From: Bacteroidales bacterium
Lineage (GTDB): Bacteria > Bacteroidota > Bacteroidia > Bacteroidales > FEN-979
Reading direction: 5' to 3'
NCBI GenBank assembly: GCA_016926765.1
Contig: JAFGNY010000019.1
Location: 1-11,352 of the forward strand
DNA length: 11,352 bases
The notes beneath the pieces were generated by a model. The model saw only the letters and a list, made by a program, of their open reading frames with translations. It ran no database searches and was not told where the DNA came from. Position numbers and translations under genes: made by a program. This document shows positions 1 through 6,115 of this stretch, in pieces (position 1 is the first letter of the stretch; each line of letters begins with the position of its first letter).

Positions 1-922
1 CATCGGGAAAAATAAGACGCGACTCAGCGAAATCGAATCGCTGAAAGGCTTCCCAGGCCTGATCGATACCAAACGTTCCTGAAACGGAAGCAGTATATAC
101 CTGATGGGCCGCCACTCCACTGGCGAAACACAACGCTGCCTTCATCTCAGAAGTGACCTGGAGTTGCTCCTGGTAGGCATTTTCCAGGGAGTCCAGCCAG
201 ATATTCAGGGAATCCCACGAGGGAAACCCCCTCGCTTCATGATCGTCATCGATCCAGTATTTGTTCCCCGAACCATAACTGTGGTAATAATCGTCATTGT
301 CGTCGAAGGCAGTTTCGTTCAGTGTGCCGTGGTAGTTGACAATCTGTCCCATGGCAATAGCCGGACAGCCGGCGATACTCCGTTGCCCTGCGTTCAGATC
401 CATCGGGCACATCCAGTTGTATGGGGCCGATTGTGTCCAGTTGGTCTCGATCCATCCGCCGGTGGTAGTGCTCCCTTCTGGAGGCCATTGCTGGAATGAA
501 TCCAGCGGGAGTTCGCCAGAGAGAAATTGATTCCACTCAAGCAAGATTGCCCGCTTATGGGAGGCCGGAAGTCGTCCGGCCTGATGGATCCTGTTTATCA
601 GGTCGCGGGAAAAGATTGCTTGGATCGTTCTCCACTCATGATCGGGAAGATTAAAATCTGAGGTAAACGAATACGCATAAATGGGACGGACCAGATCAGA
701 GACAGAGGTAATGATAAATCCCGTTGGGGCAAACCGGAAGAGATACCCTACCGGCCGGTTCTCATCAGAAACCAACCCATCTGTTCCGCGCAGAATTGCT
801 TCCGGCTGATGAAGTTTCATCAGATGCTGAGAGGCACGGGTAAGATCTGCAAATGTGGCGTCCTGGCTTCTGGCAAATACACAGAGGGAGACCCACAACA
901 GAATGACGACAAATTTTTTCAT
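1..922 (-). CDS. C10 family (streptopain-like) cysteine protease, 3' end outside window
   Basis: An open frame of 307 codons runs from ATG at 922 to the left edge without a stop, so the protein is cut at its C-terminal side. Residues 1-19 look like a signal peptide (MKK, hydrophobic core, then ARSQ), which predicts export. Residues 58-95 resemble the inhibitory propeptide of C10 peptidases (ITSVSDLVRPIYAYS). Mature-domain landmarks follow: GGWIETNWTQSAPYNWMCP at 155-173, then SIAGCPAIAMGQIVNYHG at 182-199, where C186 is the expected catalytic cysteine, and a streptopain-like block near 262-295 (ALCFASGVAAHQVY). The catalytic histidine lies beyond the window. Family members are secreted proteases made as zymogens; the substrate here is unknown. 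An ATG at 939 is out of frame and runs into a stop, so 922 is the start. It is divergent from the methyltransferase gene. Confidence 0.85.
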   Translation of the reverse strand, partial: MKKFVVILLWVSLCVFARSQDATFADLTRASQHLMKLHQPEAILRGTDGLVSDENRPVGYLFRFAPTGFIITSVSDLVRPIYAYSFTSDFNLPDHEWRTIQAIFSRDLINRIHQAGRLPASHKRAILLEWNQFLSGELPLDSFQQWPPEGSTTTGGWIETNWTQSAPYNWMCPMDLNAGQRSIAGCPAIAMGQIVNYHGTLNETAFDDNDDYYHSYGSGNKYWIDDDHEARGFPSWDSLNIWLDSLENAYQEQLQVTSEMKAALCFASGVAAHQVYTASVSGTFGIDQAWEAFQRFDFAESRLIFPD

Positions 923-943
923 ATCAATTTTTTTAGCATCTGA

Positions 944-951
944 CAAAGATA
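944..951 (-). promoter_or_regulatory. Putative Bacteroidetes -7 element for the protease gene
   Basis: The minus strand reads TATCTTTG, a full match to the Bacteroidetes -7 consensus TAnnTTTG. It lies 21 bases upstream of the protease ATG, which would leave a leader of roughly 15 bases. No clear TTTG -33 partner is visible at the usual distance, so this is a motif match and not a proven promoter. Confidence 0.4.
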
Positions 952-1011
952 CATTTTCATTTTTCCATTTGAGAGAAAAATAGGTAACTTGCCTCATCCA
1001 ATTTAAAAAAT

Positions 1012-1680
1012 ATGAAGGAGGAGATTATAGAGTATGCCCGGAAAAATACTACTCCTGTTTCAGAGATCCTCTATCAACTGACACGTGAAACGCATCTTAC
1101 GCAGGTATCCCCTCAGATGCTTGCCGGAACCATCCAGGGAGCAATGCTACAGATGATCAGCCGGATGATCCGGCCTAACCGAATTCTCGAGATAGGAACG
1201 TTTACAGGCTATTCGGCTATCTGCCTGGCAGCAGGGCTTACCCCACCCCCTGACCTCCTTCCCGGGAAGGGGAGGGACAGGGGAGGGGTCCTCCATACAA
1301 TTGAGATCAATCCTGAACTCGAATCCATTATCCGGAAGTACCTGCATGAAGCCTCCCTGACCGATGCAGTTGTGCTTCACATCGGGGATGCGATGAAAAT
1401 CATTCCCACACTCGATGATACATGGGATCTGGTTTACCTTGATGCCGATAAGCCCCGCTATCCTGACTATTACAACCTGTTGTTCCCCCGCATCAGGCCA
1501 GGCGGATTTATCCTGGCCGATAATGTGTTATGGGATGGGAAAGTTCTGGACCCGCCGGAGAAATGGGATAAGGATACCCGGGGAATTACGGCATTTAACC
1601 AGCTTGTTCAACTGGATACGCGGGTAGAGAACCTGTTGTTACCGGTCAGGGACGGACTGATGATCATCAGAAAAATATAG
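1012..1680 (+). CDS. Class I SAM-dependent O-methyltransferase (COG4122 / methyltransferase family 3)
   Basis: This 222-residue protein has the layout of small catechol/caffeoyl-CoA-type O-methyltransferases, which move a methyl group from S-adenosylmethionine to a hydroxyl, usually with a divalent metal. Visible landmarks are SAM motif I ILEIGTFTGYS (58-68), the acidic ribose-binding strand HTIEINPE (95-102), GDAMKIIP (125-132), and the metal/substrate segments VYLDADKPRYPDYY (141-154) and ILADNVLW (167-174). Residues 77-92 (TPPPDLLPGKGRDRGG) are an unusual proline/glycine-rich insert between motif I and the acidic strand, encoded by a palindromic GC-rich DNA element, whereas relatives normally have a short turn there. 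ATG 1012 follows an A/T-rich leader with no Shine-Dalgarno. The PAP2 gene begins 6 bases after the stop, suggesting co-transcription. The natural substrate cannot be told. Confidence 0.88.
   Translation: MKEEIIEYARKNTTPVSEILYQLTRETHLTQVSPQMLAGTIQGAMLQMISRMIRPNRILEIGTFTGYSAICLAAGLTPPPDLLPGKGRDRGGVLHTIEINPELESIIRKYLHEASLTDAVVLHIGDAMKIIPTLDDTWDLVYLDADKPRYPDYYNLLFPRIRPGGFILADNVLWDGKVLDPPEKWDKDTRGITAFNQLVQLDTRVENLLLPVRDGLMIIRKI
1241..1288. repeat. GC-rich imperfect palindrome inserted in a coding sequence
   Basis: About 48 bases form an imperfect inverted repeat centred on CCCGGG (1261-1266). The left arm is C-rich (CCCCACCCCCTGACCTCC) and the right arm G-rich (GGGGAGGGACAGGGGAGGGG), pairing with a few mismatches. 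It lies inside the O-methyltransferase gene, keeps the reading frame, and encodes the odd insert at residues 77-92. Its strand asymmetry and base composition differ sharply from the surrounding gene. It resembles dispersed palindromic elements often found between genes, but no second copy is present in this window. Confidence 0.6.
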
Positions 1681-1686
1681 TAAAAC

Positions 1687-2217
1687 ATGATTGAATCACT
1701 CGACCTCCCACTCCTTCAGTGGATTCAGTCACACCGGATCGAATCTCTGGACGGGATGCTCCGGTTCTTTTCTTCTGCAACAACATTCATCAGTATCGGG
1801 ATGATTCTGGTGATAGGGCTTCTGTCAAGGTTCAGCAGAGCAGGGGTGAAAAAAATGTTCCAGGTCAGCATTGCGCTCTTTATCGCTGCTCTGATCACCT
1901 TCTCCGTGAAGTCACTTGTGAACCGTGTACGTCCTTTCAGGGAGTATCATACCATCCAGAAATTATCACAGGGAGGGGGTGCGTCATTTCCTTCCGGACA
2001 TACGCTGGAAGCCTTTGCTGTTGCGACATCCGTTGCGTTATTGTTTCGAAAAAAGAGGATACAGATCCCGGTGTTTTGCTGGGCAATCCTGGTTGCCTAT
2101 TCACGTATGGCACTGGGAGTTCATTACCCGAGTGATGTGCTGGGAGGCCTCGTGATCGGGATCATCCTGGCTATAGGAATTGATTATGGATTCAGAAGAT
2201 GGGTCAATCCACCTTGA
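1687..2217 (+). CDS. PAP2 superfamily membrane phosphatase (first copy)
   Basis: This 176-residue integral membrane protein carries the three PAP2 phosphatase motifs: C1 KSLVNRVRP (75-83), C2 PSGH (102-105) and C3 SRMALGVHYPSD (139-150), with H105, H146 and D150 as the expected catalytic set. About five hydrophobic helices are visible, near 36-46, 60-75, 107-120, 126-138 and 151-166. Family members remove phosphate from lipid phosphates such as undecaprenyl pyrophosphate, phosphatidate or phosphatidylglycerophosphate at the membrane. Which of these is the substrate cannot be read from sequence. The gene follows the methyltransferase gene after 6 bases, and its last 14 bases overlap the 3' end of the convergent purE. 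It differs clearly from the second PAP2 protein in this window. Confidence 0.88.
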   Translation: MIESLDLPLLQWIQSHRIESLDGMLRFFSSATTFISIGMILVIGLLSRFSRAGVKKMFQVSIALFIAALITFSVKSLVNRVRPFREYHTIQKLSQGGGASFPSGHTLEAFAVATSVALLFRKKRIQIPVFCWAILVAYSRMALGVHYPSDVLGGLVIGIILAIGIDYGFRRWVNPP

Positions 2218-2710
2218 ATTCAAACTTGATTCCCGCAAGTTCTTCATTGGCTTTAACAATCTTCTTTTTAAGTTCCTCTTTATAGTTCACCATCTTGTGA
2301 TGAATGGTCTCGTCAGAGAGTGCAAGCATCTCCACTGCCAGGATCGCCGCATTCTGGGCTCCGTTGATCCCTACTGTTGCCACCGGAATGCCCGGAGGCA
2401 TCTGGACAATAGCCAACAGGGCATCCAGTCCGTCGAGAGAGGCTTTGATAGGAACACCAATCACCGGAAGGGTGGTCATGGAAGCGATCACGCCGGGAAG
2501 ATGGGCTGCCATTCCGGCAGCAGCAATAATGACTTTGATACCACGGGCGCAGGCACCCTTGGAAAACGATTCTACCTTCTCGGGAGTGCGGTGAGCCGAA
2601 AGGGCATTCATCTCAAAAGGAACCTGCATATCGTTCAGGAATTTGGCGGCAGACTCCATCACCGGAAGGTCGGAGGTACTGCCCATGATGATGCTTACGA
2701 TGGGTTTCAT
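2204..2710 (-). CDS. purE: N5-carboxyaminoimidazole ribonucleotide mutase (class I PurE)
   Basis: PurE converts N5-CAIR to CAIR in de novo purine synthesis, acting after PurK in the cytoplasm. The 168-residue product has the phosphate/ribose-binding start GSTSDLPVM (10-18), the SAHRTP loop (38-43) with H40, AAAGMAAHLPGV (63-74) with H70, and the long conserved stretch beginning SLDGLDALLAIVQMPPGIP near 90. These are class I PurE signatures and the length is normal. The start is ATG 2710; a TTG three codons upstream gives a longer frame but is less likely. It is divergent from hpt across 78 bases, placing purine synthesis and salvage genes back to back, and its 3' end overlaps the PAP2 gene on the opposite strand. 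No purK is visible here. Confidence 0.95.
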   Translation of the reverse strand: MKPIVSIIMGSTSDLPVMESAAKFLNDMQVPFEMNALSAHRTPEKVESFSKGACARGIKVIIAAAGMAAHLPGVIASMTTLPVIGVPIKASLDGLDALLAIVQMPPGIPVATVGINGAQNAAILAVEMLALSDETIHHKMVNYKEELKKKIVKANEELAGIKFEFKVD

Positions 2711-2788
2711 GAAGAACAATTTTCAGTTTAGGTACACGAAATTAAGATTTTATTCTTTATTTTGTGTCAGTTGCAGAACAAACAGTTG
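2711..2788. promoter_or_regulatory. Shared purE/hpt intergenic region, probable divergent promoters
   Basis: These 78 A/T-rich bases separate the divergent purE and hpt starts and must hold the purE promoter and probably the one for hpt-adk-obgE. Toward hpt, TATTTTG at 2758-2764 is one base short of TAnnTTTG. Toward purE, the minus strand has TAATTTCG, also one mismatch off. The hexamer CAGTTG occurs twice just before hpt. No riboswitch or clear operator palindrome is seen. Confidence 0.35.
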
Positions 2789-3325
2789 ATGGAATTTGAA
2801 GAAGTCAAAGACAAAGTATTCCGGAGATTTATCTCCCGAAATCAGATAGATCAGGTAGTTCAGGGAATTGCTGATCAGATTAATTCAGACTATCAAGGAA
2901 AGAATCCCCTGTTTCTTGGCGTGTTGAACGGGGCTTTTATTTTTGCTGCGGATCTGATCAGAGCCGTGATGATCCCCTGCCAGATCTCGTTTGTAAAATA
3001 TGCCTCCTATGTTGGTACGACTTCAACCACTGAGGTGAAAGAGCTGATCGGATTAAACGAAGAACTCAACGGACGTCACGTGATTGTCGTTGAAGATATT
3101 GTCGACTCAGGAATTACGATGGATCATCTGCTGAAGGAACTCAAAAACTATACACCCGCTTCCGTGAAACTGGCGTGCCTGTTCCTGAAACCGGAAGCAT
3201 TCGTAAAATCATTTCGAATTGATTACCTTGGAATGGAGATCCCGAATGCCTTTGTGGTAGGATATGGATTGGACTACGATGGCTATGGCAGGAATTTAAC
3301 AGAGATCTTTAAACTTGAAAATTAA
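2789..3325 (+). CDS. hpt: Hypoxanthine (guanine) phosphoribosyltransferase
   Basis: This cytoplasmic purine-salvage enzyme joins hypoxanthine or guanine to PRPP to give IMP or GMP. The 178-residue product has the PRPP-binding loop VVEDIVDSGIT (100-110), the first loop LNGAF (46-50), the flexible-loop region SYVGTTSTTEVKEL (73-86), the purine-binding part around KPEAF (134-138) and the C-terminal segment VVGYGLDYDGYGRN (156-169). ATG 2789 is preferred over the in-frame TTG at 2762, because the nine extra residues (LCQLQNKQL) resemble nothing at the start of Hpt and the TTG overlaps the likely promoter. adk starts 15 bases after the stop, so hpt, adk and obgE probably form one transcript. Confidence 0.94.
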   Translation: MEFEEVKDKVFRRFISRNQIDQVVQGIADQINSDYQGKNPLFLGVLNGAFIFAADLIRAVMIPCQISFVKYASYVGTTSTTEVKELIGLNEELNGRHVIVVEDIVDSGITMDHLLKELKNYTPASVKLACLFLKPEAFVKSFRIDYLGMEIPNAFVVGYGLDYDGYGRNLTEIFKLEN

Positions 3326-3340
3326 CAAAACAAACCTTTT

Positions 3341-3910
3341 ATGCTGAACTTGATTTTTTTTGGTCCCCCCGGAGTTGGAAAAGGGACCCAGGCCGCACGA
3401 GTGGCGAAGTATTACGACCTGGTCCATGTCTCCACCGGGGACATTCTTCGGGAAGAGATCAAACTGGAAACAGAACTTGGCTTGAAGGTAAAAGATATCA
3501 TTGCAAGCGGAGAACTGGTCCCCGATGAGTTTCTTATTGAAGTTCTGGAAAACACTTGTTCTAAACACCCGGGGGCCAAAGGATTTGTTTTTGATGGGTT
3601 CCCGCGTACTCTGAGGCAAGCGGAAGCATTAGACGAACTGATGAAAAGACAGGATTGCAAGATAGCCAAGGTGATCTCTCTTGAAGTTCCGGAAGATGAA
3701 CTGCTCCGCAGGCTTGTCAACAGGGCAATTGAACAGGGGAGGACTGATGACACGGCTGAGGTGATCAAGAACCGACTGATCGTTTATCAGAAACACACAA
3801 AACCACTGATTGATTATTATAAGCGGAAGAATATTTTTATCGAAGTGCCTGGTGTGGGCACGATTGGGAGCATCTTCGCCTCTCTTTGCAAGGTGATAGA
3901 GAACCACTAA
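3341..3910 (+). CDS. adk: Adenylate kinase, short form
   Basis: Adenylate kinase interconverts ATP + AMP and 2 ADP, setting the cell's adenylate balance. The 189-residue protein shows the P-loop GPPGVGKGT (8-16), the AMP-binding VSTGDILR (30-37), DGFPRT (85-90) and the LID arginine segment NRAIEQGRTDD (127-137). The LID is the short version without the four-cysteine zinc site or extended domain, so the protein is about 25 residues shorter than the E. coli enzyme, as is usual in Bacteroidetes. The start context is A/T-rich. It sits 15 bases after hpt and 43 bases before the obgE ATG, in the same direction, linking purine salvage to nucleotide interconversion. Confidence 0.95.
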   Translation: MLNLIFFGPPGVGKGTQAARVAKYYDLVHVSTGDILREEIKLETELGLKVKDIIASGELVPDEFLIEVLENTCSKHPGAKGFVFDGFPRTLRQAEALDELMKRQDCKIAKVISLEVPEDELLRRLVNRAIEQGRTDDTAEVIKNRLIVYQKHTKPLIDYYKRKNIFIEVPGVGTIGSIFASLCKVIENH

Positions 3911-3953
3911 GGATTCACCTGTTTTCAAATTGACGCTTCACGGAAATCTACCT

Positions 3954-4949
3954 ATGACGGAATCCAATTTTGTAGATTATGTAAAGATTTTCTGTGCTTC
4001 CGGAAACGGAGGAGCCGGTTCAGCTCATTTTCTCCGTACGAGAGGGAATCCGCATGGTGGTCCCGACGGCGGAGATGGCGGAAAAGGCGGAGATATCATC
4101 CTGAAGGGGAAGCAACAGTTCTGGACGCTTCTTCATCTGAAATTTACTAAACACCTTAAGGCTGGCCATGGCGGCCATGGTTCGCGAAACCTCAGGACCG
4201 GTGCAAACGGAAAAAATATAATCATAGAAGTACCGCTTGGAACGGTTGCACGGAATGCGGAAACCAATGAGTTTCTTTGTGAAGTGACTGAAGATGAAGA
4301 GACCGTAATATTGGTACCGGGAGGAAAAGGAGGATTAGGGAACGACCACTTCAAGTCGGCAACAAACCAGGCACCCAAGTATGCACAACCAGGTGAACCA
4401 GGTCGGGAGGGATGGTTCATCCTTGAACTAAAACTCTTGGCCGATGTTGGACTGGTTGGATTCCCAAACGCGGGGAAATCTACCCTTCTCTCGGTCATCT
4501 CTGCCGCGAAACCACAAATAGCCGATTATCCCTTCACGACACTTGTCCCGAATCTGGGAATTGTGAGTTATCATGACAACCGCTCTTTTGTTATGGCCGA
4601 TATTCCCGGAATCATTGAAGGGGCTCATGAAGGGAAAGGGATCGGATTAAGGTTCCTCCGGCATATCGAGAGAAATTCGGTCCTTTTGTTAATGATCCCT
4701 GTCGATTGCAACGATATCAGGAAAGAGTACAGGATTTTATTAAATGAACTTCGTCTCTATAATCCTGAGTTGCTCGACAAACCCCGGTTACTTGCTTTAA
4801 CGAAAGCCGACCTTGCCGACGAAGAGATCATTTGTGAACTGAAGAAAGAAATACCTGACCTGCCCTATGTTTTTATCTCTTCGCATAAAAAAACCGGACT
4901 GGAGAAGTTGAAAAGCCTTTTATGGGGAGAGTTGAATCAACCATCCTGA
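3954..4949 (+). CDS. obgE: Obg/CgtA GTPase
   Basis: Obg is an essential GTPase that binds the large ribosomal subunit during assembly and responds to guanine nucleotide levels. The 331-residue protein has the glycine-rich Obg fold (1-158; for example GGPDGGDGGKGG at 35-46), then a G domain with G1 GFPNAGKST (169-177), G2 DYPFTT (191-196), G3 DIPG (216-219), G4 TKAD (283-286) and G5 ISSHK (308-312). It ends soon after the G domain, so there is no C-terminal OCT-type extension. ATG 3954 is chosen because FVDYVKIFCASGNGGAG begins at residue 6, as in relatives; a TTG at 3930 would add eight residues without support. A 9-base tandem duplication (4164-4180) encodes GHGGHG in the glycine-rich domain. 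Confidence 0.95.
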   Translation: MTESNFVDYVKIFCASGNGGAGSAHFLRTRGNPHGGPDGGDGGKGGDIILKGKQQFWTLLHLKFTKHLKAGHGGHGSRNLRTGANGKNIIIEVPLGTVARNAETNEFLCEVTEDEETVILVPGGKGGLGNDHFKSATNQAPKYAQPGEPGREGWFILELKLLADVGLVGFPNAGKSTLLSVISAAKPQIADYPFTTLVPNLGIVSYHDNRSFVMADIPGIIEGAHEGKGIGLRFLRHIERNSVLLLMIPVDCNDIRKEYRILLNELRLYNPELLDKPRLLALTKADLADEEIICELKKEIPDLPYVFISSHKKTGLEKLKSLLWGELNQPS

Positions 4950-4969
4950 TCGCTTAACCAAAGATTGCT

Positions 4970-5551
4970 ATGCTTGATTCACTGCAACAGATCGACCAAT
5001 CAATTTTTCTCATCCTGAACGGATGGCACAGCCAGTTCTTCGATCAGGTTTTCTGGTACGCCACGATGCCACTCATCTGGATCCCGCTTTTTCTGTTGAT
5101 CTTTGTTTTACTGATCCGGCAGTTTAAATGGAAAATAATCACCATCATTATTGCTGTCGCCCTCATGGTTACTGCTTCTGATCAGATGGCTAACCTTGCG
5201 AAATACGGGACCCGGCGCCTGAGACCTTCGCATGACCCTCAGATTGAGCAGTTGGTTCATTCGGTGAACGAATACAAGGGAGGTCAATACGGTTTTTTTT
5301 CTGCACATGCCTCTACGACCTTTGCAATTGCCATCTTGTTAAGTTTTCTTTTCCGGCGAAAATACCGATGGATGATCCCGATACTGCTGATATGGGCAGG
5401 TATCATGGCCTATTCCCGGATCTATCTTGGAGTTCACTACCCTGGAGACATTCTGGCAGGAATACTGGTAGGCGTCATCCTGGGAAGCCTATTTGCTCTA
5501 CTTACAGGTTATACGATCAGGGCTCAGTCGAAGTGCGGACAAACCTGCTAA
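4970..5551 (+). CDS. PAP2 superfamily membrane phosphatase (second copy, different subfamily)
   Basis: This 193-residue membrane protein has PAP2 motifs C1 KYGTRRLRP (78-86), C2 in the variant form FFSAHAS (109-115, H113) and C3 SRIYLGVHYPGD (149-160, H156 and D160). Hydrophobic helices lie near 33-50, 55-70, 116-128, 134-148 and 161-179. The canonical PSGH is here FSAH; related Bacteroidetes proteins also vary at this point, so it is probably active. Likely substrates are undecaprenyl pyrophosphate or another membrane lipid phosphate, but this is family-level inference. It begins 20 bases after obgE and is probably the last gene of that transcript, meeting the convergent NADH dehydrogenase remnant 13 bases later. 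Confidence 0.86.
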   Translation: MLDSLQQIDQSIFLILNGWHSQFFDQVFWYATMPLIWIPLFLLIFVLLIRQFKWKIITIIIAVALMVTASDQMANLAKYGTRRLRPSHDPQIEQLVHSVNEYKGGQYGFFSAHASTTFAIAILLSFLFRRKYRWMIPILLIWAGIMAYSRIYLGVHYPGDILAGILVGVILGSLFALLTGYTIRAQSKCGQTC

Positions 5552-5563
5552 CCGCTATGCCTC

Positions 5564-6115
5564 CTACGTAACCTTCTCTTCACGGAAAGGCCGTGTGATA
5601 ATACGGAAGGTGTATTCGTAAGTAAAGTAGTTCCAGATCCAGTCAGTAAGGATCGCGATTCGGTTTCGGAAGCCAACCAGACGGATCAGGTGGACAAACA
5701 TCCACATTCCCCAGGCAATAAAAGGAAATTTTCGACATCATCGGAAGCACTCTGTCAGCCGATTCGATCAGATGAATGTTCATCAGTCCGGGATCCAGCT
5801 CGGGGTAATCGAATGGAACAATGTGCTTTTTGAATTCTGCAAGTGAGCAGGCAATCTCCACTTGCCATAGAAATTACTTGTCGACCCGGAGGCAATCACG
5901 AGGAAGTCATAAGATATCTCCCCGATATTGGTGACGACTTTTCTGGCTTCAGGTTTAATCCGTAAGACGGTCGCCATCCGAAACCTGAAATTCCTGTAAC
6001 CCCGGAAGATCCTTCTGAACGGGGAGGTAATGGAAACGTCGGCAAGGCCGCAGGATGCAACCTGATACAATAACGGCTGAAAGGTGTGATGGTTGTTCCG
6101 GTACCGGTTTTTCTT
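5564..6115 (-). pseudogene. Decayed type II NADH dehydrogenase (FAD/NAD(P)-dependent oxidoreductase) remnant
   Basis: Three same-strand, same-order pieces of an NDH-2-like flavoprotein survive. Piece A (6115-5864) starts RNNHHTFQPLLYQVASCGL and continues through YDFLVIASGSTSNFYG, the region after the first Rossmann strand. Piece B (5861 to about 5735) reads VEIACSLAEFKKHIVP, DYPELDPGLMNIHLIES and ADRVLPMM, in a shifted frame. Piece C (about 5728-5564) holds the C-terminal membrane-anchoring end, including FIAWGMWMFVHLIRLVGFRN and WIWNYFTYEY, then a TAG stop, in another frame than B. Missing are the N-terminal GxGxxG FAD-binding start, a block between A and B, and the large block between B and C with the second nucleotide-binding fold. 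About 180 codons remain of an expected 400 or more. Functional family members pass electrons from NADH to quinone at the membrane; this one cannot. Confidence 0.85.

Noticed and set aside
104..536. Open frames of 131, 80 and 64 codons at the left end
   Set aside because: All lie within the C10 protease gene in other frames or on the other strand; the protease frame has signal peptide and family motifs, and they have none.
968..991. TTTG ... TAACTTG promoter for the O-methyltransferase
   Set aside because: The spacer is about 13 bases instead of about 19 and the second element does not fit TAnnTTTG well.
2180..2731. Long plus-strand open frame of 183 codons opposite purE
   Set aside because: It is the antisense shadow of a well-supported purE gene, with no recognisable domain.
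2762..2788. Upstream TTG start for Hpt
   Set aside because: It would overlap the probable promoter and add nine residues with no family support.
3930..3953. Upstream TTG start for Obg
   Set aside because: The added residues have no family support; ATG 3954 places the Obg fold at the expected distance.
5580..5594. CACGG-AAAGG-CCGTG hairpin as a terminator for the obgE/PAP2 transcript
   Set aside because: The stem is only five pairs, there is no T-run after it, and the bases belong to the decayed dehydrogenase's coding sequence.
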